Assembly: GCA_958296075.1 (NCBI GenBank)
Contig: CATQHW010000003.1
Location: forward strand, 806,001-870,000
DNA length: 64,000 nucleotides
DNA from: an uncultured Spirochaetia bacterium
GTDB lineage: Bacteria; Spirochaetota; Spirochaetia; SZUA-6; Bin103
Reading direction: 5' to 3'
A program made the translations under genes and the position numbers. This document shows positions 1 through 10,952 of the stretch, in pieces. The notes beneath the pieces were generated by a model. It saw only the letters and a list, made by a program, of their open reading frames with translations. It searched no databases and was not told the DNA's origin. The stretch's first letter is position 1, and each line of letters opens with the position of its first letter.

Positions 1-1
1 C

Positions 2-445
2 GTGCTGGAGATCACCTCGCCGAGCACGCGTGCGAGGGACCAGACCGAGAAGCGGGAGTTGTACGAGCGGCTGGCGGTGGAGGAATACTGGCGGTACGAC
101 CCGACGGGAAATTACCTGGACCCGCCGCTGAGCGGGCTGTGTCTGTCGGGCGGGGAGTACGCGGCGCTGGGGCCGCGCCGGCTGGCGGACGGGACGCTGG
201 CGCTGCGCAGCCGGGTGCTGGGCCTGGAGCTGCGAATCGAAGGAGATGAGTTGCGGTTCTTCGACCCGGCGACCGGCGAGTACGTGCTGACGCTCACCGA
301 GAGCAACGAGGAGCGGCAGCGCGCGGAAGCTGAACGCGACAGCGCGCAAGCACGGCTCGCGCGAGAAGCGGCGGCGCGGCGCGCGGCGGAGGCGCGAGTA
401 GCGGAATTGGAGGCGTTGCTGAGCCGGCGAAGAGAAGATGATTGA
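2..445 (+). CDS. Uma2-family (DUF820) endonuclease-like protein, C-terminal part; cut by window edge
   Basis: The first residues contain the Uma2 signature LEITSPSTRARD followed by a Lys and the EYWRYDP stretch. In this family these form the second half of a PD-(D/E)XK nuclease-like fold. The reading frame is open to base 1, so the true start and the N-terminal half of the catalytic domain lie upstream; the GTG at base 2 is not a credible start. The last ~45 residues, from about residue 100, are almost entirely Arg, Ala and Glu and should form a coiled coil, a tail often added to Uma2 proteins. Family function is poorly known; it is usually grouped with mobile or selfish nucleases. Family assignment is fairly sure, activity unknown. 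Confidence 0.8.
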   Translation: MLEITSPSTRARDQTEKRELYERLAVEEYWRYDPTGNYLDPPLSGLCLSGGEYAALGPRRLADGTLALRSRVLGLELRIEGDELRFFDPATGEYVLTLTESNEERQRAEAERDSAQARLAREAAARRAAEARVAELEALLSRRREDD

Positions 446-789
446 CGACCGTCAACGGCGTGGTACCGCCGTCGCTTCATCCGCCAGCCTGGACGCGACC
501 ACGCACGACAGCGACTCCGCGAGTATCGCCACCAACTTCGCTCGACTCCGTGGCCGCGCACGTGAGCGGAAACCGTGGTCGGCCTGCGAGACCACTTTCG
601 CCGGCGGGATGACGTGTACGTAGCTGTATCTGCGATTCAGAGTACGAGAACGACGATAGTATCGCTGAGGGTGAATCCTGTTTCGGGTAAAAGAGTCGGT
701 CAGATTTGCATATTGTGCGCTGAGAAGTTGGGAATATCGTGAGACGACCCGTGGCTGCACGGTAGACAAGCGTCAAACATAGCGAAGCA
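446..789. other. Gene-free stretch between Uma2 gene and ATPase remnant
   Basis: About 340 bases with no frame that resembles a protein on either strand. The part from about 600 to 790 is noticeably richer in A+T than its surroundings. I see no convincing terminator hairpin, RNA gene or repeat. It separates two convergent genes, the Uma2 gene on plus and the ATPase remnant on minus. Confidence 0.5.
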
Positions 790-2296
790 TTATTGGCCGA
801 GGTGCTTGGAGGAATTGAAGAGGGCATCCAGGAGGTCGAGCTTCTCTCCTACTTCCGCCGGGATCGACGCGGGGTCCACGCTGCGGATGAGGCGGTGCAG
901 TTCTCCCTTTCTGAGCAGCATCGGGTGTCCGAGATGCTCGCCCAGGCGCCGAAAGAACTCCTCGGCAAAGTCGCTCAACTTCAGGCGCTCGGTTCTGGTA
1001 TCCCATAACGCCTGAGCCGCATCGGTGTCGGGACGCTTCCAGATGGAGAACTGCCGGTCATCGAAGACGCGTTCGCGGATCAGCGTATCCGTGACTTCGC
1101 CGGCCGCGTGCGAGAACAACCCTGCGCCATAACGCGTTGATCCGTTCATCCCATCGTTCCGCTGCCGAAGGGCGAAGCCGCTTGGCGAATTCTCGCAGGA
1201 TGTCGAGATCCGTCGTGCCTTCGACGTAGAGCACGTAGCCGCGCTGGACCGCGCGGACGTAATGCTCGGCGCCGAAGTACGTCAGGGCGTTGCGTATCTC
1301 CGGTTTTCCGGCGAGGTTGTCCGCTTTGCCACCGAGCAATAACGTGACGTTGTGGCCGAACGCTTCCTCGAGTACGACTTCCGAGTGCGTGACCAGGACG
1401 ACCTGAGACGCGTTCTGAGCGGCGATATCCCGCAGCAGGACATACACCTGCCTCTGCCGGATGATTTCCAGATGCGCGTCGGGCTCGTCGATCAGGAGCA
1501 CCGCGTTCCGGTGCGAATAGAGGTAGGCGAAGATCAGGAGCAACTGCTGGAGCCCGCGGCCGGCGGCGGACACCTCCAGCGGCGTCTTCACGTTCTCCTG
1601 CCCGTAGAAGAGGTCTATGCTGCCGCGTGCCGTCTCGGCGGGATCGCTCAGATCGACCGAGAACAGCCGCCGCATCAGGCGGACGATCTCTTGCCAGTCG
1701 TCCCGGGAGTTCTGCAAGACCAGCAGACACAGATTTCTCAATACCTGAGCGGTCTGGCCCTGTCCCAGCAGGACGTCGATGCGTCCGGGCTGGAGGATCG
1801 GCTCTTCGGTCTCCATGCCCGACATCGGATAGAGCAGGTGCACGCTCAATCCGGCCGCCGTCTCGATGGCGGCCGGATTCTGCAAAGTGGCATCATCCGG
1901 CGTGCAATAGACCAGGTCCTCGCCTTGATTGCGAAACCGCATGGTCACCGGCTCGACGCCGTTCCCGTGCTGAACTCCGACCGTGATCAGGAGCGGAATA
2001 TCATTATTGCCGGTACGAACGGCGGTGTTGTGCCAGAAGTACCGCGTGCGCTGAACCGGAACGGAGACGATGTTCAGGCGGTTGAGCGACGTTGCGGTCC
2101 GCTCCTTCGACCTGGATCGCCCTTTCGCTTCGTACCAGGTCGTGACCGCCTGCGACCACAGCGCGATCGCCTGGATCGCCGTCGTCTTGCCGCAGTTGTT
2201 GGGCCCGATCAACACGGCCGGGTGATCGAGGTCGATGCGCTGCCGTGCGCCGAAGTGCTTGAAGTTCCGGATCTCCAGGTAGTGCAGCAGTCTCAT
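790..2296 (-). pseudogene. AAA ATPase with TOPRIM domain (OLD-like), broken in the TOPRIM domain
   Basis: Reading from 2296 leftwards, the first ~380 residues are an intact SMC/RecF-type ATPase. It has a Walker A IGPNNCGKTT near residue 31, an ABC-like signature SAAGRGLQQLL and a Walker B VLLIDEPDAHLE. The start of a TOPRIM domain follows (YVEGTTDLDILREF, with its Glu). That frame stops at 1058. The remaining C-terminal homology, including the RQFSIWKR stretch usual after the TOPRIM core, lies in another frame from about 1120 to 790. The segment that should carry the TOPRIM DxD metal-binding pair is absent, so a deletion plus frameshift has inactivated the nuclease half. In intact relatives (OLD or Gabija GajA-like) such proteins cut DNA in phage defence. 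The ATPase part could still be translated as a 412-aa product. Confidence 0.75.
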
Positions 2297-2351
2297 CGGG
2301 AACCTTCCTGGCCCACGCTACTGCGGGAGCGGCTCCGGCAGCGCCGGGCCG

Positions 2352-4298
<1,947 letters not shown>

Positions 4299-4365
4299 GG
4301 GCGGAAGTATAGCAGGGAGAGGGGCGGCGTCGCGACCAGGGCGGCGCGGCGGCGGGCGGCGCCGG

Positions 4366-5745
4366 TCAGGCCGGAGGCGTTCGGCCGGGTGACCGCGGCA
4401 GCGGGTAGCGGGTTCCGATGATCGCGATGCGGAAGCGGTCGTCCGGGCCGGGCAGGGGATTCATGACGACGTGCAGCGCCTGATCCGGCGGCTGCATCTC
4501 CACGTGAAAGTGGCGGAACAGCACCGCGGTGATGACCAGGTACAGCAGGTCGGCGGTCGTCGCGCCCAGGCAGGTGTGCGGACCGAGGCCGTAGGGGCAG
4601 TAGACGTTCGGTTGCAGGTGCTCCTGGCGGTCGGGCGAGTAGCGGCCCGCGTTGAAGCGTTGCGGGTCCGGGAAGTATTGCGGCAGGTGATGCGTCACCG
4701 TGTTGGCGATGATGCAGTACTCGTCTCTGGGGATCCGATAGCCCTGGAATTCGAAGTCGGCTATCGACGTACGGGGGAGCGCGGGCGCCGGTGGGTGCAG
4801 GCGCAGGATCTCCATGGCCGCATGCCGGGTCTGGACCATACCGCGCAGCGAGTCGCGGTCGGGAAAGCCGGAGGCGAACGCCAAGTCGGCTTCCGCCACG
4901 ACCGCCCGGTGCAGCTCCGGATCGCGCAGGATGTAGTACAGCAAGAAGGAGGTGACGCTGGCCGCCGTATCCATGCCGGCCACGAACGGGCCGATGAGGG
5001 CGGCCACCGCGTCCCGTTCGTTCATCAGCCGCGGGTGCTCGGCGTGGAACTTGCGGACCAGGTCGACGAAATCGCCGTCGCGTTCCAGGTAATCGCGCAC
5101 GTGGTGCTCATCCCAGATGCGGCGCGCCATCGCGTGCACGGTGCGCTTGGATGCGACGTAGCGCGGCAGATACTTCATGGAAGCCGGCCGCACCTTCCGG
5201 ATGTGTATCTGCACGAGCGCGCGGAAGAAATAGATCAGGTCATCCATGACTTCGGCCGGTTCCTGGTTCGTGGCCATGTATCCCAGCAAGGACGAAACCA
5301 GACGCTTTACGCGAGGGAACGCGGCGATGGGAGTCCGCAAGGGCCAGCTCTCCAGCAGGTGGAACTGGCTCCTGACCAGCTTCTCCATCTGCGCGTAGAG
5401 CGTCCTGCCGGAGTAGCCGTCCTTGAGGCCGGCGCGCATGGTGCGATGGTCGGGGCCGTCCAGCTCGATGAGCGTCGGGTTGTCGCCGCCGAGCACCTGG
5501 TGGATGTCCTGCATCGCTGCGCCGGAGGTGAACAGGCGATGGCCCTGCTTCTTCATCAGCGCATTCGCTTCGGGACCGGCCAGCACCAGCAGGCGGTGGT
5601 TCAGTACCCGCACGCGGAATACCGGTCCCAGGCGCAGGTACTGTTTGGTGAGGAACTCGCCCATCGCCGTCAGCATCGGCAGCATGTTGCCGACGATCGG
5701 GGAGCCCGGCGCCACCGGTATGGTCATGGTCGACGACACCGCCAT
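4366..5745 (-). CDS. Cytochrome P450
   Basis: A 459-aa haem-thiolate monooxygenase. Visible motifs are the I-helix oxygen-binding segment AGMDTA, the K-helix ExxR in MEILRLHPP, and the haem loop [12 protein letters not shown] with its proximal Cys. The N-terminus reads [11 protein letters not shown], the usual Pro-rich hinge of bacterial and CYP51-like proteins, without a clear membrane anchor. I chose the ATG at 5745 (a second ATG is at 5727) because the longer open frame would run back into mocA. No ferredoxin or reductase gene is adjacent, so the electron donor and the substrate cannot be inferred. Confidence 0.92.
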   Translation of the reverse strand: MAVSSTMTIPVAPGSPIVGNMLPMLTAMGEFLTKQYLRLGPVFRVRVLNHRLLVLAGPEANALMKKQGHRLFTSGAAMQDIHQVLGGDNPTLIELDGPDHRTMRAGLKDGYSGRTLYAQMEKLVRSQFHLLESWPLRTPIAAFPRVKRLVSSLLGYMATNQEPAEVMDDLIYFFRALVQIHIRKVRPASMKYLPRYVASKRTVHAMARRIWDEHHVRDYLERDGDFVDLVRKFHAEHPRLMNERDAVAALIGPFVAGMDTAASVTSFLLYYILRDPELHRAVVAEADLAFASGFPDRDSLRGMVQTRHAAMEILRLHPPAPALPRTSIADFEFQGYRIPRDEYCIIANTVTHHLPQYFPDPQRFNAGRYSPDRQEHLQPNVYCPYGLGPHTCLGATTADLLYLVITAVLFRHFHVEMQPPDQALHVVMNPLPGPDDRFRIAIIGTRYPLPRSPGRTPPA

Positions 5746-5797
5746 CTGACCGGATAGTACGCCCGCCCGGACGCAGCGACAAGCGCGGGCGCGGTCT

Positions 5798-6424
5798 TCA
5801 GCCGGAAGTTTCCGCAGAGCCGGCGGCCGGATCGGTCGCGCGCAGCAGGTCGGCGTCCGTGTCGACGTCAAGGTCGCCGCCCGGAAAATCGACCACCGCG
5901 ACCGCCGCGCAACCGCGCAGTACGCGCTTCGCGCCGCGGTCGCCGGTGAGCGCCGACAACCGGTCGAACAGCTCCGGCGCGAACAGCGCCGGCGGGCCGG
6001 CCGTGCCGCCGTACCCGCAGGCGACCGCAGCGGCCCCGCCGGCCGCGAACCGCTCGATCAGCGCCGTCAGGACGCCGGCCGTCAAGCGTGGCTGGTCGCA
6101 GGGAAGCACGATGCAGCCGGCCGGCCGGCCGGCCGCGACCGCGCGTACCCCGCAGGCGATCGAGGCGCCCACGCCGTCCAGCCAGCGGGGGTTGGTCACG
6201 CGCCGGACCGGCAGATCGGCGACCGCGCCGCCCACCGCCGCCCCTGCCGCGCCGAGCACCACGAGCACCGGCCGGCACCCGGCGGCGAGCGCCGTCCGCG
6301 CGGCGCGGCGCACCAACGGCTCGCCGTCGATCCGCACGAGCTGCTTGGGCCGGCCGAGCCGGGTCGAAGCGCCGGCGGCCAGCACCACCGCGGCGACCGG
6401 GGCCGGAGTCGGCGCGCCGCTCAC
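5798..6424 (-). CDS. mocA: MocA-type molybdenum cofactor cytidylyltransferase / NTP-transferase
   Basis: A ~208-aa nucleotidyltransferase of the MocA/MobA-like group. It has the N-terminal nucleotide-binding signature LAAGASTRLGRPKQL and a metal-binding acidic stretch in LPCDQPRL. It would add CMP to molybdopterin for hydroxylases of the xanthine or CO dehydrogenase type. The start is a GTG at 6424 overlapping the stop of the xdhC-like gene (GTGA), which indicates translational coupling. The same frame stays open far upstream only because of high GC. No molybdenum hydroxylase subunits are in the window, so its client enzyme must be encoded elsewhere. Confidence 0.88.
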   Translation of the reverse strand: MSGAPTPAPVAAVVLAAGASTRLGRPKQLVRIDGEPLVRRAARTALAAGCRPVLVVLGAAGAAVGGAVADLPVRRVTNPRWLDGVGASIACGVRAVAAGRPAGCIVLPCDQPRLTAGVLTALIERFAAGGAAAVACGYGGTAGPPALFAPELFDRLSALTGDRGAKRVLRGCAAVAVVDFPGGDLDVDTDADLLRATDPAAGSAETSG

Positions 6425-7566
6425 GGCGGCCGGTCGTGGATGGGACCGGCGCGGTCGCGCAGGTGGCCGGCGGTGCGCGCGGACAGCACGCCCAGGATCT
6501 CCGCAACCACCGAGAGGGCGATCTCTTCCGGCGTCTGCGCGCCGATGTCGAGGCCGGCCGGACAGTAGAGCCGGTCCCGATCGCCGGCCTCCCAGCCAGC
6601 CTCGGCGATGAGCCGTTCGGCGCGCGAGCGGGGGCCGATCACCCCCACGTAGCCGGCTGGGGTTCCCTTGAGCGCTGCGAGAATCGCCGCGTCGCGCAGG
6701 TAATCGTGGGTCGCCGACACGCACGCGGTGCGCGGTCCCGGCGCGATCCGGCCGACCGCGCCGGTCGGGTCGGCGGCCAGCAGCACGGCCGTCGCGGCCG
6801 GATGGCGCTGCGGGTCGGCATATGCCGGGCGGTGGTCGACCAGGGTCACGGTCAGGCCGGCCTGGGCGCCGATCTCCGCCAGGGGAACGGCGTCGTCCCC
6901 CGCTCCGAACACCGCCAGGCGGCGCACCGGCGTGAGCCCTTCGATCATCACCTGCGCCGTACCGCCGCCGGCCGGATAGCGGCCGGCGGTGACCCGCTCG
7001 GAGCCCAGCAGCGACCGCGCGTCGCGTTCGACCGCCGCATCGAGGTCGGCGCCGCCCAGTGAACCGCGCGCCGGGCCGTCCCCGGTCACCAGCAGGCGCG
7101 CGCCCAGCGGTGCGCGCGCGGGGTCCGCGGCGGGCGGTTCGACGACCGTGGCCAAGACGGCCGGCCGGCCCTGCCGGAGCGGCGGCTCCAGGCACTCCCG
7201 CAACGACGGCCGGCGTCCGTCGTCGACCGGCGCCAGCAGGATGTCCACCACACCCCGGCAGCCGCTGCCCGAGCCGATCACCACGTCGGCGGGCGCGGTG
7301 GTGTCGTAGCGGCGCCGGGAGGTCCGGCCGGTGCGCATCGCCTGCTGCGCCCGATCGTCCAGGTCGAAGCAACCTGCGGACAGCATCCCCACCCGCTCCC
7401 GGTCCGCGCCGAACAGCATGCGCGCGCCGGCCCGCCGGTAGCTGGAGCCCGAAACCTGCACGACGGTGGCCACCGCGCCGGGTTGCCCGTCCCGCTCCAT
7501 GGCGGTCAGCCGGTCGAGCAGGCGCTCCCGTTCGGTCATGGGGGATCGGTCATGCGGCGTCGTCAC
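6421..7566 (-). CDS. xdhC: XdhC/CoxI-family molybdenum enzyme accessory protein
   Basis: A 381-aa two-domain protein. The N-terminal XdhC/CoxI domain contains a TVVQVSGSSYRRAGARM stretch and the Cys-containing GSGSGCRGVVDILL. The C-terminal Rossmann domain begins at AVFGAGDDAVPLAEIGAQAG. Family members bind sulfurated Mo cofactor and insert it into xanthine or aldehyde dehydrogenases. The gene overlaps mocA by 4 bases and follows the DUF420 gene by 18. An internal ATG at 7539 is an alternative start. Pairing with mocA strongly supports cofactor maturation as the role. Confidence 0.9.
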   Translation of the reverse strand: MTTPHDRSPMTERERLLDRLTAMERDGQPGAVATVVQVSGSSYRRAGARMLFGADRERVGMLSAGCFDLDDRAQQAMRTGRTSRRRYDTTAPADVVIGSGSGCRGVVDILLAPVDDGRRPSLRECLEPPLRQGRPAVLATVVEPPAADPARAPLGARLLVTGDGPARGSLGGADLDAAVERDARSLLGSERVTAGRYPAGGGTAQVMIEGLTPVRRLAVFGAGDDAVPLAEIGAQAGLTVTLVDHRPAYADPQRHPAATAVLLAADPTGAVGRIAPGPRTACVSATHDYLRDAAILAALKGTPAGYVGVIGPRSRAERLIAEAGWEAGDRDRLYCPAGLDIGAQTPEEIALSVVAEILGVLSARTAGHLRDRAGPIHDRPP

Positions 7567-7584
7567 CTGGACCGCGCTGTGCGC

Positions 7585-8139
7585 CTACGCGCCGGGAGCG
7601 TACAGCAGCGCATGGATCAGCACGCCGGTGACCGACACGTACAGCCAGAGAGGGAGCGCGACGCGGGCCAGGGGGCGGTGGCGGGGGTGGCGCGTCCAGC
7701 CCCGGCGCAGCGTCACGAGGGCGAGGGGTATGATGGTCGCCGCCAGGATGACGTGAGACACCAGCATGGGGTAGTACAGCCAGGGCACCGGCCCCGTGTA
7801 GGGTCGCGAGCCGCCGCTCGCTCCGTGATAGATCAGGTAGCCGGTGAGAAACAGCGTAGAGGCCGCGAACGCCGCCAGCACCAGCGCTCGATGGGCGGCG
7901 ACCGCGTTGCGCCGGATGGCGACGTACGCGGCCACCAGACAGACGGCGGCGACCGAGTTCCAGACGACGTTCACGGCCGGCAGCGCCGACACGTCGAGCC
8001 GTGACGCGGTGCGCGCGCCGGACGCCGTGCCGCCGGTCAGCACGAAGACGACCGCGGCCACGGCGACCACGCTGAATATGGCGATGACCGTGAGCCAGAA
8101 ACGGTCGGCGGTTGCGCGCTCGGCCGCGGTGCGCAGCAT
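7585..8139 (-). CDS. DUF420 family membrane protein
   Basis: A 184-aa protein with about five hydrophobic segments, including VIAIFSVVAVAAVVFVL, a segment ending in TLFLTGYLIYH, and PMLVSHVILAATIIPLAL. Conserved His residues in LIYHGASGG, LVSHVILA and LIHALLY are typical of DUF420, which is often linked to cytochrome oxidase or haem-related loci. I chose the ATG at 8139; the much longer open frame to 8943 is antisense to the HldE-C-like gene and is rejected. It is transcribed towards xdhC. No haem or oxidase genes are next to it, so its role is unknown. Confidence 0.85.
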   Translation of the reverse strand: MLRTAAERATADRFWLTVIAIFSVVAVAAVVFVLTGGTASGARTASRLDVSALPAVNVVWNSVAAVCLVAAYVAIRRNAVAAHRALVLAAFAASTLFLTGYLIYHGASGGSRPYTGPVPWLYYPMLVSHVILAATIIPLALVTLRRGWTRHPRHRPLARVALPLWLYVSVTGVLIHALLYAPGA

Positions 8140-8145
8140 GGGGAG

Positions 8146-8964
8146 ATGAGTATACCCGCTGCCGGCGACGGTATCGGCGTCCGCCGCGCGGTGGTGATCA
8201 CCGAACGGGCGCTGGCCGCCGCCGGCGGGGCGCCGGCGGCGCGCCGCCTCTGCGCGGAGCGCGCCCTGGACACGGAGTTCGAGCTGCGCGCCGGCCGCGA
8301 TCGCGCCGGTCTCGACCTGCATGGTTCGTGGCTGATCGACCGCCGGGAAGGGGGCTTCGTGGCGGCGCTGGGCGCCGGCCGGGAGGCGGGCGCCGATCCG
8401 GAGGCGGGCGCCGGGTTCCACGCGGCGGTGCGCGGGTCGGTCGCCGCCGCGCTCGACCACGTCCGCGCGGTGTGGGACGAGCGGCCCACCTTTTCCTCGT
8501 ACCGCGCCGCGTCGGCCGCCGTGGAGCGCCTGCGGGGCCGCGGCCGGCTGGTCTTCACCAACGGGGTGTTCGATCTGCTCCACGTCGGCCACCTGCGGTC
8601 GCTGGAATACGCGCGCGGCCTGGGGGCGGCGCTGGTGGTAGGCATCAACAGCGACGCCTCGGCGCACGCGCTGCGGCCGGCCGGCCGGCCGGTGATCGGT
8701 CAGTTCGCGCGCGCCGAGCTGCTGGCTGCGCTGCGCTGCGTCGATGCGGTCATCATCTTCGACGAGCGCGATCCGCGGCGGCTGATCGAGGCGGTGCGCC
8801 CCGACGTGCTGGTCAAGGGCGGCACCTACGCGCCCGAGCAGGTGGCCGGCGGCGCGGCGGTGCGCGCTGCCGGCGGCGTGGTGGCGTTGTCTCCGGTGCT
8901 CGCCGGCGTCTCCACCACCGCCATCGCGCGGCGGATCATTCAAGGAGGCGCCGGCACGCGCTGA
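8146..8964 (+). CDS. hldC: D-glycero-beta-D-manno-heptose-1-phosphate adenylyltransferase-like (HldE C-domain) with unusual N-terminal extension
   Basis: Residues ~135-270 form a cytidylyltransferase-like fold: FTNGVFDLLHVGHLRSLEYA with the HxGH nucleotide-binding motif, followed by GINSDAS, LVKGGTY and the C-terminal VSTTAIARRI. This matches RfaE domain II/HldC, which adenylates heptose-1-phosphate for LPS core or S-layer glycans. The first ~125 residues do not look like the HldE kinase domain and I do not recognise them. They contain no PfkB signature. The gene is divergent from the DUF420 gene and overlaps the convergent glycosyltransferase by 29 bases, fitting a heptose-glycan context. 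Confidence 0.85.
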   Translation: MSIPAAGDGIGVRRAVVITERALAAAGGAPAARRLCAERALDTEFELRAGRDRAGLDLHGSWLIDRREGGFVAALGAGREAGADPEAGAGFHAAVRGSVAAALDHVRAVWDERPTFSSYRAASAAVERLRGRGRLVFTNGVFDLLHVGHLRSLEYARGLGAALVVGINSDASAHALRPAGRPVIGQFARAELLAALRCVDAVIIFDERDPRRLIEAVRPDVLVKGGTYAPEQVAGGAAVRAAGGVVALSPVLAGVSTTAIARRIIQGGAGTR

Positions 8965-9856
8965 TTACCGGATCGACGGCGATCGACTCCATCGATGCGC
9001 CGTCCGCCGGCGCCGGCAGGGACGCGCAGCGGTCACTCGGGACGGTCGAGCGCGGCGTGACCACCAGCGCCGGGGCCGCCGCGGCGGCCGGCGCCCACAC
9101 CGTCGCGTCGCTCACCGCGAACAGCGCCACCACCGCCACCGACAGCGCGGCGGCCAGATGGGTCAGGCCGGAGTCGTTGCCCAACAGCAGCGCGCAGGCG
9201 GAGATCGCCTGCGCCGTGCGCACGATCGGCCGGCCGCGTACGATCAGATCTTCGCGGGCGGCCGGCGGGCGCAGGTCCGCTTCCGCCGGCCCCAGCACCC
9301 ACGTGACGGCCGCATCCCGGCGGAGCGCGTCGGCCGCGGCGGCGAAACGGTCGAGCGGCCAGTTCTTGCGCGCGCTGCCCGATCCCGGGGCGATGGCGAC
9401 CCGCCGGTCGCGCCGCGGCTCGCCCGGCAGCGCCAGCGCCGGGGCGCGATCGTCCGCCGGACCGGCGCCGACCGCCCGCAGGTGGTGCGGCACGATCGGC
9501 TGCCGATCCGCCGGCATCGGGCGCACCGCGCAGACCCGACCGGAGACCGCCCCGGCCAGCGCCCGTTCGACCGGGCCGCCCGGCTCGGTGAAGGCCAGCG
9601 CCTCGTGGACCGGCGCCGGCAGCGCCGGCGGCGCGCCGCGGTAGGCGCGCGCGAACCACGCCGCGCCGGCGTCCCAACGGTCGCCGACGATGCCGGCGGC
9701 GCGCAGCAGCTCGCCGGGATGCCCGCGGCCGAGCAGCGCCAACCGCCCGGCGCGCCGCTCCGCCGCCCAGCGTTCGATCGCCGGGATGGCGACGATCAGA
9801 TCGCCGAGCGCGCCCGTGTGGTACACCAGATCGGTCCGCACGCCGCGCAGGAGCAT
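8936..9856 (-). CDS. Glycosyltransferase family 9 (heptosyltransferase-like)
   Basis: A 306-aa GT-B glycosyltransferase. The N-terminus reads YHTGALGDLIVAIPAIERW (GT9 N-domain). The C-domain carries VAIAPGSGSARKNWPLDRF and LLGNDSGLTHLAAAL, the ADP-heptose binding signatures of WaaC/WaaF-like enzymes. It would add heptose to the LPS core or another surface glycan on the cytoplasmic face. It sits tail to tail with the HldE-C-like gene (29-base overlap), so precursor synthesis and transfer genes are neighbours, although oppositely oriented. Confidence 0.9.
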   Translation of the reverse strand: MLLRGVRTDLVYHTGALGDLIVAIPAIERWAAERRAGRLALLGRGHPGELLRAAGIVGDRWDAGAAWFARAYRGAPPALPAPVHEALAFTEPGGPVERALAGAVSGRVCAVRPMPADRQPIVPHHLRAVGAGPADDRAPALALPGEPRRDRRVAIAPGSGSARKNWPLDRFAAAADALRRDAAVTWVLGPAEADLRPPAAREDLIVRGRPIVRTAQAISACALLLGNDSGLTHLAAALSVAVVALFAVSDATVWAPAAAAAPALVVTPRSTVPSDRCASLPAPADGASMESIAVDPVISACRRLLE

Positions 9857-9968
9857 ACCGGTTCCGAAATCGGCCGCTCAGCCGCGCGCCCGGGGACGTC
9901 GTTCGGTCACGGGACGGCACGTCGGGCCGATATCTGGTCGGCGGTGACTCCCGGACCTATATTGCGGC

Positions 9969-10952
9969 ATGGACTACGCAGACGCCGCGGCGGCCGGTCG
10001 CAGCCGATCGCGGCCGGCCGTCGCGGCGGCCCTCACCCTTGCCCGCGGCGTGGCGATGGGCGTGGTGGAGCTGGTCCCCGGGGTGAGCGGGGGCACGATG
10101 GCGTTGGTACTGGGCATCTACGGAAGACTGATCGACGCGATCGACGCCACCTTCGCCTGGATCGGCCGGTCGCTGCGGCGGCTGCTGCCGGGCGCCGGCC
10201 GTTCGCCGGCGCGGAACCCCGCCCCGCCGGTGTCGTTCCTGGCGCTCCTGGCGATCGGCATGGCGGCGGCGTTGCTGGCCGGCAGCCATCTGGTGACGGA
10301 GCTGCTGCGTACCGCGCGCGGGCCGACGTACGCGTTCTTCTGCGGCCTGGTGCTGGCGTCGGTCGCCACGCCCTGGCGCCTGATGGAGCGCCGCGGACCG
10401 GTCGAACTGATCGTGATCCTCTGCGCGGCGGCCGCCAGCTTCCTGGCATCGGGGCTGCGCGCCGCGGAGTCGGGCGTGCCCGGCCTCCCGTTCCTGCTGA
10501 TATCGGGAGCCTTGGCGGTGGCCGTGCTGGTGCTGCCGGGGGTGAGCGGCTCGTTCGTGCTCCTGGCGCTCGGCTCCTACGGCTACGTGCTCGAGCGGGT
10601 GCGCGGCCTCACCGCTGGGGAGATCGGTGAGTCGGCGCTGCCGCTCGCCGTGTTCGGGATCGGACTCGTCGCGGGTCTGGCGACCGTCACGCGGCTCATC
10701 TCCCGGCTGCTCGCGCACCACCGTTCGCTGACCCTGGCGGCCCTCACCGGGCTGATGCTGGGGTCGTTGCGGGCGCTTGCGCCGTTCTACCGGGACGGGC
10801 AGGCGGTGCCGCTGCGCGAGGTGGGGACCCTGGGGGTCGAGCTGCTGCCGCTGGCCGCCGCGGCCGCCGCCGGCGCCGGCATCGTGATCCTGATGTCGCT
10901 GGCCGCTCGCCGCGGCGGCATGCCGGCGGTCTCGAAGGCCGGCGCCCTGTAG
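9969..10952 (+). CDS. DUF368 family membrane protein (candidate polyprenyl-phosphate translocase)
   Basis: A 327-aa polytopic membrane protein with the diagnostic first helix GVVELVPGVSGGTMALVLGI and its pseudo-repeat VLVLPGVSGSFVLLALGSYG in the second half. This inverted-repeat pair of re-entrant VPGVSGG motifs is characteristic of DUF368. Some DUF368 members (PopT) have been shown to recycle undecaprenyl phosphate across the membrane; that role here is inference. About eight to nine hydrophobic segments are visible. The stop at 10952 is immediately adjacent to the end of the convergent Gfo/Idh reading at 10953. Confidence 0.9.
   Translation: MDYADAAAAGRSRSRPAVAAALTLARGVAMGVVELVPGVSGGTMALVLGIYGRLIDAIDATFAWIGRSLRRLLPGAGRSPARNPAPPVSFLALLAIGMAAALLAGSHLVTELLRTARGPTYAFFCGLVLASVATPWRLMERRGPVELIVILCAAAASFLASGLRAAESGVPGLPFLLISGALAVAVLVLPGVSGSFVLLALGSYGYVLERVRGLTAGEIGESALPLAVFGIGLVAGLATVTRLISRLLAHHRSLTLAALTGLMLGSLRALAPFYRDGQAVPLREVGTLGVELLPLAAAAAAGAGIVILMSLAARRGGMPAVSKAGAL

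Noticed and set aside
452-827. Overlapping minus-strand frames after the Uma2 gene
   Set aside because: Basic, Ser/Arg-rich translations with no domain and no ribosome-binding site; treated as noncoding.
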